The position numbers and the translations under genes are program-made. From IMG/VR virus record IMGVR_UViG_3300050821_008607, positions 1 through 64,000 of that record: DNA of 64,000 nt; one strand, written 5' to 3'. Below are positions 37,196 to 46,205 of the stretch, piece by piece. The DNA is from a virus. The number at the start of each line of letters is the position of its first letter. The first letter of the stretch is position 1. The notes under the pieces are model-generated. The model saw only the letters and a program-made list of their open reading frames with translations, made no database searches and was not told the origin of the DNA.

Positions 37196-37956
37196 CACGG
37201 CCTCCCCGGACCCGTCGACACTGCGGTACCCGAACGGTGCACCACGGAGGTCTTCGGCGTCGTCGCGGACTGCGACGGGCTGGGGCCGGGCGTCGGCGAC
37301 GGGCCCGTACCTGACTGCGCCGTGCAGACGTAGTGCGTTGAACCCGCCGAGTCCGGGACGCAGTTGTAGACCGTGCCGTCGGACGCCGTCCATGTCCAAC
37401 CCGACGGCGCCGGGCCAGTGGCCCCCGCCGGCCCGGACGGACCGCCGCCGCCCTGGGGGCCTGCGGGCCCTGGACTTCCAGCAGGACCAGCCGCTCCCGT
37501 CGCACCGGCCGGCCCAGGGACCGTCGAGTCCGCCCCTGGCGCGCCTCGGGCACCCACCGGACCGGGCGGACCGGTCGGCCCTGGGCTGGGGTGCACCATC
37601 GTCGCGACCAACGCGGCAATCGCCTGAGGGTCGGGCGAGACGCCGTCCTTGCCCGCAGGCCCCTGCGGGCCGACGATGCTCTGACCAGCCGCGCCCGTCG
37701 CACCCGGCACGCCTTGCACGATTGTCGTCGCAGGCGGGGCTTTCGGTGTCACGCCATGCTGCTGCAACTGGGTGCGTGTCGTATCCAGGGCTGCGCCGAG
37801 CTTCGTCGTCGCCGTCTGCTGCGCGTTCAGGCTCGCCTGCAGGGCCAGCTGTCGATCCACGATGTACGCGCAGCCCAACAGGAACAGCGCCACCACGACA
37901 GCCCACAGCAGAGACTCAGGCCGGCGCCGGCGTTGCGCGGGGACTGGAGCAGTCAC
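37195..37956 (-). CDS. Collagen-like membrane-anchored protein, 253 aa
   Basis: The GTG at 37956 overlaps the upstream stop. 'LLWAVVVALFLLGCAYIVDR' near residue 16 is a membrane anchor, then a short coiled coil, then Gly-X-Y collagen-like blocks (e.g. 'GPTGPPGPVGARGAPG', 'GPAGATGAAGPAGSPG'). The C-terminal part is 'NCVPDSAGSTHYVCTAQSGT'. It lies between the coiled-coil membrane protein and the lysis genes. It could be a virion fibre or envelope-interacting protein. Confidence 0.7.
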   Translation of the reverse strand: MTAPVPAQRRRRPESLLWAVVVALFLLGCAYIVDRQLALQASLNAQQTATTKLGAALDTTRTQLQQHGVTPKAPPATTIVQGVPGATGAAGQSIVGPQGPAGKDGVSPDPQAIAALVATMVHPSPGPTGPPGPVGARGAPGADSTVPGPAGATGAAGPAGSPGPAGPQGGGGPSGPAGATGPAPSGWTWTASDGTVYNCVPDSAGSTHYVCTAQSGTGPSPTPGPSPSQSATTPKTSVVHRSGTAVSTGPGRP

Positions 37957-38345
37957 TTCGCCCCCTTGGAGGTTGCCCACACCGTCACTAGCACGCCCAG
38001 GAACGTCGCCGCCAGCGTCAGCAGCGCGACCCACTTCGTGAACGTCATCGTGGGCCGGGTCGCGTTCACCGTCTCCAGCGCCATGATCCGCCCCAGTGCA
38101 GGGTTGATCACGTCTTCGCGCATCTTCCGCTCGCCCTCGACGCGGTCTCGCTCCAGGCGCCGCGCCAGCTCCGAGGTCGCCCGCTGGTCCGCCTGGTACA
38201 CGTCCATCTGCACCGATTCGGCAGCGACGCGGGTGATTCGCTCGTCCAGGGCCCGATGCTGCTCCGCGCTCTCGCGCCGGTGTTCCTGCAGGCCGCGCTG
38301 CACTTCTCCGAGAGTGAAATCATCCGGCAAAGTCGCCCCCTTCAT
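37953..38345 (-). CDS. Coiled-coil protein with C-terminal membrane helix, 130 aa
   Basis: ATG 38345. The first 95 residues are a coiled coil ('LGEVQRGLQEHRRESAEQHR', 'ARRLERDRVEGERKMRED'), the last 25 a hydrophobic helix ('KWVALLTLAATFLGVLVTVW'). This resembles tail-anchored phage proteins and some holin-like proteins. Its role in lysis or tail attachment is open. Confidence 0.6.
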   Translation of the reverse strand: MKGATLPDDFTLGEVQRGLQEHRRESAEQHRALDERITRVAAESVQMDVYQADQRATSELARRLERDRVEGERKMREDVINPALGRIMALETVNATRPTMTFTKWVALLTLAATFLGVLVTVWATSKGAK

Positions 38346-38369
38346 GCGGACAGCAGTGGGGCAGAGCGG

Positions 38370-40691
38370 TCAGAGGAGCTGGGTGACGCCGAGCGGCGGC
38401 CACGGTGCACCCGTCGTCGGATAGTCCACGACCGCCGCCGAACTGAACGACCCGACGCACTCCGGCGACAGCACCAGCACCACATCCGAGCAGTACAGGA
38501 GGTTCGTAGCCCCCGGCGAACTGTTCTCCGTCGGCAGCACCTGCCCGAACGCCGCCGTGGCTGGCGCCTCGGCGTATGCCTGGACGTGGGTCCACACGCC
38601 GGTCGACAGGTTCACGGTCGCGCCACCCGTCGTGGAGAGGTAGCCGCCGTTGCGGTCGAACCAGTTGACGTTCAGGGAGAAGTTCGCCCACCCGGTCGGC
38701 GAGTAGAACCAGCCGTCAGCCAGGTACCACTGCGAGGCGCCGTAGAACGGGCCGCCGCCCTGCCGGATCGGGATCTGCTCGCTAGCGGCGAAAGCCTGGG
38801 TGAAGCCGCCCGTCGGCGTCAGCAGGCCCGAGAACGCGAACCCGCCGTGGGTCTGCGCGCTGGACCGGGTGAGCGTGCCGTTCGTCGCCGTCCACGGCGA
38901 GGTCGTGGTCGCGAACGTCGGGTTGGCGTTCAGCGGATTGTTCGGCATCAGCGTCGTCTCGGTGTGCCCGAGCAGCAGGCCGGTGGTCGACGCGTACTCC
39001 ATCGTCGTCCACCGCTGGTTGACGTTGTACGGGCCCACGTCGTCCACGAGGTGCCGCACGTTCGGGTTCACCGACACGTTGTTGTACACCGCCATCGGGA
39101 CCGAGTAGCCGCCGATCGTCGACCACGTGCCGCTGTGCCGAACGCTGTTCTTCGCCGAGTTGGGGAGAGCAGAGTCCAACAGCCCCCACGCCAGGTAGTC
39201 CACGGCGCTCGCCTGCTGGTTCTGCTGCAGCACCACGTGGTACGTGTTGCCGTTCGTCAACCCGGTGGCGTTCAGCGGCACCGACAGCAGCGGCACCGAC
39301 AGTAACGTCGACGACTCCGTCTGCGGCGGCAGGGCGTTCAAGTCCACGGCAACGACGTCGTAGGAGCCCGCGCCGAGGCCGAACGCGAACACGGGGAAGA
39401 ACCTGGTGCCGTTCCAGTTCGACGACACCCAGTTGTCGCCCGGGCCGTCCGCGGTGACGCTCAGTACTGTGACGCTGCTCAGCGACGAGCCGCCGGTGGT
39501 CGCGCCGCCGATGATGACGAGCAGGTCATCCGCTACCGCCAGGTCGAAGCCCGGTCCGAACGCCTGATTGGGCGACGGCAGGGCAGGCCCGGTCTGCCAC
39601 GGCCCCAGAGAGCCGTCCGTGTTGATGGCGGCGTAGTAGACGGTGCCGACCACCGCGAGGCTGTTGTTGAGGCCGCCGATCACGAACAGGAAGCCGTTGA
39701 TGGCGGTGACCATCGGATTGCTGAGCGCCACTGGCAGCGACGGTCCGCTGGTCCACGTGTTGATCTGGCCGTTGACGACAGGCGAGTAGTAGACCGTGGC
39801 GAGGTTGGTGGAGCCGTTGGTGCCGCCGAGGTAGTAGACGAAGCCGTTGTAGCCCGCGGCACCGCCGAACTGGCTCGTGCCGGGCAGGGCGGTCTGGGCG
39901 CTCCAGCTGCCGACGATGCCGTTGTTGGCATCCCAACTCGCCGTCCATACGGTCGCCACGGGCGTGCTGCCGGTGGCGCCGATGCCGCCGCCCATGACCA
40001 CGAGCGTGCCGCCCGCGACGGCGATGGCGGGCCCGTTGTTGCCGACCGGCAGTGACGGCTGCGGCACCGGTGGTGCCAGAGTGCCGCTGCCGACGTACTG
40101 GAAGGTATTGACGGACGGCGACGCGGTAGCGGACGGTGGCTGGCCGCCACCGACCGAGATGATGAAATTCCCCGACACTGTGAACGACGACAGCACCGAC
40201 ACGCCGCCAGCGCCGGCCGTCGGCACCGGGTACGGGTTGGTGGTGACGCCGTGGGTGAGGTACCCCGAGTTGTACTTCGCGGTCGCCAGCGGGCCGCCGC
40301 CGGTCAGTCCGCTCGGGGCGGCAAGCTGGCCGCTCAGCGCGGCCGGCAGCATCGTGGCCGCGAGAGCCCCGGCGGCAAGGTTGGGTGAGCCGCCACTGTC
40401 GGAGTACAGGGACACCAGCAGATCGGCGCCGTTCCCGACGGGCTTGACGGGGATCGTCACACGGCTGACGGCGGTACCGGACAGGACGAACGACTGCGCC
40501 AAGTCGAAGCCGTCGCCGTAGGTCACCCACGTGAAGTTGCCGTTGCCACCAGGCGTGAGTACCTGCGTGCCGTCGTAGATCGGCGTGATGCCGTGCGTGC
40601 CCAGGTGCTGGTTGATCTGCGCCGACGCGTTCGTGGCGTCCAGGTTCCCGGGCAGCCCGTTCTGCGCCGCGGACCATGCGGGTGTCGTCAC
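38370..40691 (-). CDS. Kelch-type tail fibre / receptor-binding protein, 773 aa
   Basis: ATG 40691. The N-terminal motif 'ATNASAQINQHLGTHGITPI' is shared with two other fibre genes. Residues 215-420 repeat Gly-Gly kelch units ('VVMGGGIGATGSTPVATVWT', 'YYLGGTNGSTNLATVYYS', 'FVIGGLNNSLAVVGTVYYAA') that form a beta-propeller. The C-terminal half is beta-rich with a late 'SPECVGSFSSAAVVDYPTTG'. The propeller may bind surface glycan. Length suits a large fibre. Confidence 0.75.
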   Translation of the reverse strand: MTTPAWSAAQNGLPGNLDATNASAQINQHLGTHGITPIYDGTQVLTPGGNGNFTWVTYGDGFDLAQSFVLSGTAVSRVTIPVKPVGNGADLLVSLYSDSGGSPNLAAGALAATMLPAALSGQLAAPSGLTGGGPLATAKYNSGYLTHGVTTNPYPVPTAGAGGVSVLSSFTVSGNFIISVGGGQPPSATASPSVNTFQYVGSGTLAPPVPQPSLPVGNNGPAIAVAGGTLVVMGGGIGATGSTPVATVWTASWDANNGIVGSWSAQTALPGTSQFGGAAGYNGFVYYLGGTNGSTNLATVYYSPVVNGQINTWTSGPSLPVALSNPMVTAINGFLFVIGGLNNSLAVVGTVYYAAINTDGSLGPWQTGPALPSPNQAFGPGFDLAVADDLLVIIGGATTGGSSLSSVTVLSVTADGPGDNWVSSNWNGTRFFPVFAFGLGAGSYDVVAVDLNALPPQTESSTLLSVPLLSVPLNATGLTNGNTYHVVLQQNQQASAVDYLAWGLLDSALPNSAKNSVRHSGTWSTIGGYSVPMAVYNNVSVNPNVRHLVDDVGPYNVNQRWTTMEYASTTGLLLGHTETTLMPNNPLNANPTFATTTSPWTATNGTLTRSSAQTHGGFAFSGLLTPTGGFTQAFAASEQIPIRQGGGPFYGASQWYLADGWFYSPTGWANFSLNVNWFDRNGGYLSTTGGATVNLSTGVWTHVQAYAEAPATAAFGQVLPTENSSPGATNLLYCSDVVLVLSPECVGSFSSAAVVDYPTTGAPWPPLGVTQLL

Positions 40692-40700
40692 CGGGCCTCC

Positions 40701-41174
40701 TCAGGCATGGACCCACTGCACCGACAGCGAGGTGAGAAGACTGCTCGTCGTGGCCAGCGCCCCGCCGGAGGCCTGGTTGGCGACCAGCTCGATGTAGTCC
40801 GTCGAACCGTTGAACTGCACCAGCCCGGTGACCTGCACGACCGTGTTGGCCACGGCGCCGGCGTTGGTCGTCGACGTCTGCGCCTGGTTCGTGGAACCGT
40901 TCTTGCTGATCTGCGCCACCCGGTAGCCGGTGGCGTTCGCCGCAAAGCTGACCGACCCGTTGATCTCGTACCAGCCGGCCACTTTGGGTGTGACCCTGGT
41001 CGGGTTTCCGGCGCCCCAGGCCGTGTAGTTGTCGAGGACCGGGGTGGACCAGATGATCGCCGTCGAGGTGGTGGAGGCGAGGCTCTGCGACGCGGGGGTG
41101 TTGAGGACCGTCACCGGCGCATTGCGCAGGAACTGGCCGCCGGCGGCATTCAGGATCTCAAGGCTCGATGCCAT
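40701..41174 (-). CDS. C1q/TNF-like tail fibre protein, 157 aa
   Basis: ATG 41174. 'PKVAGWYEINGSVSFAANAT' followed by 'YRVAQISKNGSTNQAQTSTT' is the jelly-roll pattern of C1q-like phage fibre domains, with 'QVTGLVQFNGSTDYIELVAN'. It probably trimerises. It stands between the kelch fibre and the paralogue of the 44.7-kb fibre gene. Confidence 0.7.
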   Translation of the reverse strand: MASSLEILNAAGGQFLRNAPVTVLNTPASQSLASTTSTAIIWSTPVLDNYTAWGAGNPTRVTPKVAGWYEINGSVSFAANATGYRVAQISKNGSTNQAQTSTTNAGAVANTVVQVTGLVQFNGSTDYIELVANQASGGALATTSSLLTSLSVQWVHA

Positions 41175-41942
41175 CTACGCCACCTTCGTCAGCAGGCCGG
41201 AGGAGTAGGTGAAGGCCCGGTACGACTGGACGTAGGCGTTGGCGCCCTGAGCGGCCGTGTACTCGGCATAGGAGGCGTACTGGTTGATCGCCGCCGCGGT
41301 GGTGTACGTGGAGGCGGTCCACCGCGCCCCCGAGTCCTCCCACGTGGCCGTCAGCAGGCCGGAGGCGGCCTGGTCGAAGACCTGATACCGGAACCCGTAG
41401 GTCTGCGCCGTCCAGGTGGTGCCGTCTGGCGAGGTTGACGCGCCACTCGCCGACGCGGACCGGAACCAGGTGTAGGCCCCGGTGCTCGCGGTCGATGCCA
41501 GGACGAGCCAGTACGTCGTTGCCGCCGTCAGGCCCGTCACAGGCAGCGGGTACACGGTGAAGGTGTTGGTGTTGCCGTTCGCCGTGGACAGGTACGCGTA
41601 TTCGGCGGTCAGCGTGACGCTGCTCAGTGATGCGCCGGATGGGGCGCTGCCGCTGTTGGCGTACAGGCTCAGCGTCGTCGGCGTCAGCGACGTACCCGAT
41701 GTCATCGTGGTGCTGATCGGGGCCAGCACGTAGCCGACCGCCGTTTGGCCGGCCCCCGTGGTGAACGACTGGGCCAGGTACAGGCCGTTGCTGCTCGTCG
41801 TCGCAGCCCCTGAGGTGACGACAGAAGCCTGACTCGTCGCCGCATACAGGTAGGTGGTCGGGTGCGTGGTCAGGAACTGGTTGACCTGCTGGGCCAGCGG
41901 GGACTGCCCCGGGGCGGCCCCGAGCCAGTTACTGGAGGCCAT
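41175..41942 (-). CDS. Tail fibre paralogue B, 255 aa
   Basis: ATG 41942 in a TGATG overlap with the spike. 'PLAQQVNQFLTTHPTTYLYA' begins the same module as the genes at 38370 and 44685, and 'FTYSSGLLTKVA' matches the end of the latter. Beta-rich in between. It is the closest paralogue of the 44685 gene, on the other side of the spike. Confidence 0.7.
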   Translation of the reverse strand: MASSNWLGAAPGQSPLAQQVNQFLTTHPTTYLYAATSQASVVTSGAATTSSNGLYLAQSFTTGAGQTAVGYVLAPISTTMTSGTSLTPTTLSLYANSGSAPSGASLSSVTLTAEYAYLSTANGNTNTFTVYPLPVTGLTAATTYWLVLASTASTGAYTWFRSASASGASTSPDGTTWTAQTYGFRYQVFDQAASGLLTATWEDSGARWTASTYTTAAAINQYASYAEYTAAQGANAYVQSYRAFTYSSGLLTKVA

Positions 41943-44683
41943 CAGGTGAGCCCGACCCAGAACGGCACGTTCAGGGACACGTTGCTGGCCGGGGTGATCG
42001 ACCCCGCCAGTGCCGTGGTCGCGGTGCCGTTGGTGGCGAACCGGTTGCGGGCCGCCGTGGTAGTGCCGTTGTAGAGGGTGGCGTCGAGCGAGTTGTTGTT
42101 CTTCGCGAAGGCCGGTGGCGTGGTGCCGACGGAGAAGAACGCCACCCAGTAGTAGCCGGGCGGCAGCGTGAACGGGCCGCCGGTCAGGGCCATGGACTTG
42201 CGGCCGGTGGAGTTCCAACTGCTGGACTGGCTCGCGGTGGTGGCTACCAGGGTGCCCGCCGAGTTGTAGATCCCGGCGAAACTCTGGCCTGCGGTGAGGG
42301 TGGATCCAGCCGTCACGACGTACAGGACCACGTTGGTCACCGAGATGGGCTGCGGCACCAGCACCTTCACCAGGTTGACGACCCCCGACCCCGGGGCAAT
42401 GCCGGTACCCGAGACCAGCACCGAGTCGAACGACCACGCCAGGTACCCGCTGTCGTTGGGCAGCGCGGTGAAGTTGGCCGACTGGATGGGGCCGCCGGTG
42501 ATGGTGCCGTCGGTGGCGAAGTTCCACACACCAGTGCCGGTGTTGTTGCTCAGCGTCTGGGCCCGGTTGTTGGTGAGGATGACGCCGCTGGCACCGTTCA
42601 GGTTGATGAACGGGTGGCCGGTGAAGGTGCCCGGGATGTCGCGGACGTCGTACTGCGAGACCTCGGTCTGCAGGCAGGTGGCTTCCAGGTAGACGTCCCA
42701 TGTCGCGGCGCCGTCGGGTCCCTGCAGGTCCCTGCCGCAGGACCGGATGACGGTGTTGGTGGAGGGCCACGTCGAGTTGGTGGCCTGCCCGATGTAGAAC
42801 AGGCTGTTGCCGACGGTGGCCCCGGTGAAGATGTCGTAGGACCGGCAGTTCTCGAAGACCACCCCCTGTCCGGATAGGGACTTAACGGCGCCACCGAACG
42901 GGTGCTCGAAATAGCAGTCCCGGAACGCGTTCTGCTCGTGGTAGGTACGTGCCGAGCTGCCGGAGTCGGCCTGGATCAGCACCAGGTACTGGCTGGTGTC
43001 CAGGCCCACGTTCTGGAACAGGCAGTGGTCCCAGGTCAGGTTGGCCACGTCCGCGGTGGAGATGCCCGTGACCGACCAGCCCGGAACGGACCGCGTGGCC
43101 CCGTACACGCTGGAGATGATGTTCTCGAACTTGACCCACAGCAGGGTCCCGGACGAGTTCCACACGCTCTTGTTCGCGGAGCGGGCGTAGCACACCAGGT
43201 CGTGGAAGCTGCCCTGGTTGATGTTGGCGCCGGTGAAGCAGTGGCCGCCCGTGGCGTCCAGGACCAGGTGGTCGACCTCGACGAACCCTGGCTGGCTGCT
43301 GTAGCCGGGGTGCATGTAGTTGCTGCCGAAGTCGAAGATGTCCGTCGCGGTGGTCTTCAACGTGCTGCCGTAGTCGCCGGTGAAGCGCAGGCCCACCGTG
43401 GGCTTCAGCGAGGTGCCGAGCAGGTAGGTGCCGGCCGGGAAATAGATGACGCCACGGCCGCCGGTGACCACAGTGGTGGCCGCGTTGATCGCGGCTTGAA
43501 TCGCGGCACTGTCGTTGGCGACCCCGTCACCCACGGCCCCGTAGGTCTTGACGTTGAGCCAAGCGGTGCCGGAGACAGCGCCGGGGACCTGCCACGCCCC
43601 GTTGCCCGAGGCGTCGGAGGTGAAGACACTTCCGGTAGCGGCACCCGTGGGGAGCTTGAGCGTGCCCGTCACGGTGGCGTTGCCGGTGACCGTGCTGAGG
43701 ACGGTGCCGCCGCCGTTGTACAGGTATCCGCCACGGGCGGACCCGGTGACGGTGATGTTGCCGAGCTCGTGCAGGGTGCCCGAGTAGATCTCGATGTTGT
43801 GCGACGGCATGTTCGTCAGCGAGTCGTTGCCGAACGTTGTCGCGTGGACCGTCAGTTCGCCGCTGGCCGACATCTGGATGTTCGGGTACGTGTTGTCCGT
43901 GGCCTGGCTGTTGGAGTGGACCATGCAGCCGACGACGGTGACCCCGGTGACCGTGTCGCCCACGTAGATGCCGTGCTTCTGGTTGCGGTCGACGCCGCAG
44001 TTGACCACGGACACCATCTGCACGCCGCTGTTGATGTTGATGCCGGTACCGGTCGAGGACCAGATGTCACAGTTCGCCAGGTGGGCGACCCAGCCGACGC
44101 CGCCGATGTTGACGCCGTCGTTCCCGGACAGGCCGATCAGGCATGCGTCCAGGCCGGTGTCGGAGCCGTTCAGGCTGACGCCGTTGTGCGTCGACTGCAC
44201 GATCCACGTGCGCTGCACCTTCACGGCCTGGCGGCCGGAGCCGATCTGGATCCCGTCAAAGGCTGCGCCGGTGAGGTAGCAGTCCACGATGTGCCAGGCA
44301 GTGTCCTGGCTGGTGGCAGTGTCGAGGTGGATCAGGTCGCCACTGGAGTTGTTGGCCTTGTTGCCGTCCAGGCCCAGGTTGCGGATCTGGACGTTGGCGA
44401 TACCCGCGGCACCGTGGATCAGGTGGTCGTTGAGGCCATTCTTGGCCTTGAGAACGCTGGCCTGCCCCGGCGGAGTCGGGTACGTGTAGTTGGACTGCTC
44501 GGAGCCCATCAGTACCGTGCCGATGCGCGGCTCCAGGCGTCCCGTCAGGTACGTGCCCGGCGGGAAGTACACCGGCGGCCCGGCCGCGTTGATGGCGGCC
44601 TGAATAGCCGCAGTGTCATCCGTGACCCCGTCCCCGGCAGCCCCGTAGTCCTGCGGCGTGATGAAACCGGCAAGAAACGACAC
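41942..44683 (-). CDS. Tailspike with two pectate-lyase-type beta-helix domains, 913 aa
   Basis: ATG 44683. 'DYGAAGDGVTDDTAAIQAAI' near residue 12 and 'TYGAVGDGVANDSAAIQAAI' near residue 385 are two copies of the right-handed beta-helix start, each followed by 'YFPPGTYLTG' or 'YFPAGTYLLG'. The C-terminal part is beta-rich. Such spikes usually bind or degrade surface polysaccharide. Enzymatic residues are not certain. Confidence 0.8.
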   Translation of the reverse strand: MSFLAGFITPQDYGAAGDGVTDDTAAIQAAINAAGPPVYFPPGTYLTGRLEPRIGTVLMGSEQSNYTYPTPPGQASVLKAKNGLNDHLIHGAAGIANVQIRNLGLDGNKANNSSGDLIHLDTATSQDTAWHIVDCYLTGAAFDGIQIGSGRQAVKVQRTWIVQSTHNGVSLNGSDTGLDACLIGLSGNDGVNIGGVGWVAHLANCDIWSSTGTGININSGVQMVSVVNCGVDRNQKHGIYVGDTVTGVTVVGCMVHSNSQATDNTYPNIQMSASGELTVHATTFGNDSLTNMPSHNIEIYSGTLHELGNITVTGSARGGYLYNGGGTVLSTVTGNATVTGTLKLPTGAATGSVFTSDASGNGAWQVPGAVSGTAWLNVKTYGAVGDGVANDSAAIQAAINAATTVVTGGRGVIYFPAGTYLLGTSLKPTVGLRFTGDYGSTLKTTATDIFDFGSNYMHPGYSSQPGFVEVDHLVLDATGGHCFTGANINQGSFHDLVCYARSANKSVWNSSGTLLWVKFENIISSVYGATRSVPGWSVTGISTADVANLTWDHCLFQNVGLDTSQYLVLIQADSGSSARTYHEQNAFRDCYFEHPFGGAVKSLSGQGVVFENCRSYDIFTGATVGNSLFYIGQATNSTWPSTNTVIRSCGRDLQGPDGAATWDVYLEATCLQTEVSQYDVRDIPGTFTGHPFINLNGASGVILTNNRAQTLSNNTGTGVWNFATDGTITGGPIQSANFTALPNDSGYLAWSFDSVLVSGTGIAPGSGVVNLVKVLVPQPISVTNVVLYVVTAGSTLTAGQSFAGIYNSAGTLVATTASQSSSWNSTGRKSMALTGGPFTLPPGYYWVAFFSVGTTPPAFAKNNNSLDATLYNGTTTAARNRFATNGTATTALAGSITPASNVSLNVPFWVGLT

Positions 44684-44684
44684 G

Positions 44685-45437
44685 TCAGCTCACCCCCGTC
44701 AGCAGGCCGTTGGAATAGGACAATGTCCGCGACGAAGAGACGTAACTGCCGTCCTGCGCGACCGTGTATTCAGTGACCTGCGAAATACGGTTCGACGTGT
44801 CGTAGGCGAAAGTAGTGATGCGGGCCCCGCTGTCATCGGAGATCGATTGCAGGAGTGTGCCGCCCGACTGGTCGAACACCTGGTACATCAGCCCGTACGG
44901 CACACCCGTCCACGTCGCCCCGTCCGGTGACGTGGCCGCGCCCGTCCCGGCGTTGGAGTGCTGCCACACGTAGTAGTGGCTGGCGGAGCCGACGAGCGCC
45001 GTCACCACGTGGTACGGGGTGCTCGGCGTGAGCCCAGAGGCGGCCAGCGGCACCACCGCCCAGAACGGCGCCGCATAGACGTAGTTGCCGCCCAGGGCCG
45101 TGGACGCCAGTGCGGGCCCCGCGGGGAGTCCGGCCGCGTCCGCGTACAGGCTCACCTGCAGCGGCGGGATCAGGTTCAGGGTCGGCGAGCCGCCCACCGC
45201 TGCGACCTGGAGCTGCAGGCTGCCGATCGTGGTCTGCGACGCCCCGGTGGTGATCCTCTGCGTGAGCCACTGGGCGCGGGTGTCCGAGTACACCCCGGTG
45301 CCGGTGGTCTGCGACGACACCGCCGCGCCGCCCGAGTACACGAACGTCGAGGTGTGCGCGGCCAGGAACTGGTTCACCTGCCCGGCCCGCGAGGACTGCC
45401 CCGCGGTGGCCGCAACATAGCTGGGGACAGCGGACAC
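44685..45437 (-). CDS. Tail fibre paralogue A, 250 aa
   Basis: ATG 45437. 'SRAGQVNQFLAAHTSTFVYS' is the shared N-terminal module and 'SYSNGLLTGVS' the shared end. The middle 'TLNLIPPLQVSLYADAAGLP' and 'PYHVVTALVGSASHYYVWQH' is beta-rich. It is probably a fibre or adaptor that joins the tail and the spike. Confidence 0.7.
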   Translation of the reverse strand: MSAVPSYVAATAGQSSRAGQVNQFLAAHTSTFVYSGGAAVSSQTTGTGVYSDTRAQWLTQRITTGASQTTIGSLQLQVAAVGGSPTLNLIPPLQVSLYADAAGLPAGPALASTALGGNYVYAAPFWAVVPLAASGLTPSTPYHVVTALVGSASHYYVWQHSNAGTGAATSPDGATWTGVPYGLMYQVFDQSGGTLLQSISDDSGARITTFAYDTSNRISQVTEYTVAQDGSYVSSSRTLSYSNGLLTGVS

Positions 45438-45440
45438 GGA

Positions 45441-45989
45441 TCACATCCCCGCGAGCGAGAAGGACGCCTGCAGCAGGCAGGTGTCGGTCGTCGGCACGGT
45501 CACCGCGGGCGACACCGCCCAGTGGTCCAGCAGCACCCCGGCAACGGCCGGACTGCCCGCGGTTGCGGAGCCGTTCGCGAACACCCCGGCCTCGCTGATG
45601 ACCCAGGTGGTGGCGGGCTGCGGGAAGTAGAACAGCCAGGTGGCCTGCGCGGTCAGCGATGGGGTGGCCGGACTCGACGCGCCCGCCCCGACCGTTTGGC
45701 GCCCCAGCTCCGAGGTGAGCGCTGTATCGGCTGCGGTCGGCGTCGTCGTGCCGTTGCCAACCGCTCCCCATAGTGGCGTGAGGTACGTCGGCGAGGTCAC
45801 CCCGAGGGCTGTGGCCTGGTCCTGGATGCCGGACCACACCAGCGCCGCCATGATCACCGACAGGCCCGCAGTGCACATCGTGTTGTCGCCCTCGCGCCGG
45901 TCCCGGACCGTCCCGTCCGGCCGGAACACCGTCAGCGACAGGCGTCCGTTGATGCCCAGCGACACCGGTGCGGGCCTGATCAGCTCCAT
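45441..45989 (-). CDS. Minor tail protein, 182 aa
   Basis: ATG 45989; the larger frame is not needed. 'GINGRLSLTVFRPDGTVRDR' and 'NTMCTAGLSVIMAALVW' precede beta-rich 'ATWLFYFPQPATTWVISEAG' and 'FANGSATAGSPAVAGVLLDH'. This resembles small tail-tip proteins (DUF-type) upstream of fibre genes. Exact role is unknown. Confidence 0.65.
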   Translation of the reverse strand: MELIRPAPVSLGINGRLSLTVFRPDGTVRDRREGDNTMCTAGLSVIMAALVWSGIQDQATALGVTSPTYLTPLWGAVGNGTTTPTAADTALTSELGRQTVGAGASSPATPSLTAQATWLFYFPQPATTWVISEAGVFANGSATAGSPAVAGVLLDHWAVSPAVTVPTTDTCLLQASFSLAGM

Positions 45990-46189
45990 ACCGAGCACCC
46001 CCACGTCGACTGGTCCCAGCCCGGCGGGGCGGAGTGCGTCACCACCGCCGAGTCGGCGAGGGTGCCCTGTTCGGCGGTCTCCACGAAGTCCCCGAAGCCG
46101 TTGACCAGGTCCCCGGTCTGCTGCGACGACTGCTGGTTGAGGGTCCCCAGGACGTCGACGAGGGTCATCGCACGGTTCACGCCGGGCAC
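45980..46189 (-). CDS. Small tail-associated protein, 69 aa
   Basis: GTG 46189. 'VDVLGTLNQQSSQQTGDLVN' and 'GFGDFVETAEQGTLADSAVV' form a helix then extended part. It is 17 nt downstream of the hub gene's stop and overlaps the next gene by 10 nt. It may be a tail-tip accessory. Confidence 0.55.
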   Translation of the reverse strand: MPGVNRAMTLVDVLGTLNQQSSQQTGDLVNGFGDFVETAEQGTLADSAVVTHSAPPGWDQSTWGCSVWS

Positions 46190-46205
46190 GGGCCACCGCC
46201 TCCCG

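Noticed and set aside
42902-44776. 624-aa rightward frame opposite the tailspike
   Set aside because: Antisense artefact of a high-GC beta-helix gene; no coherent domains.
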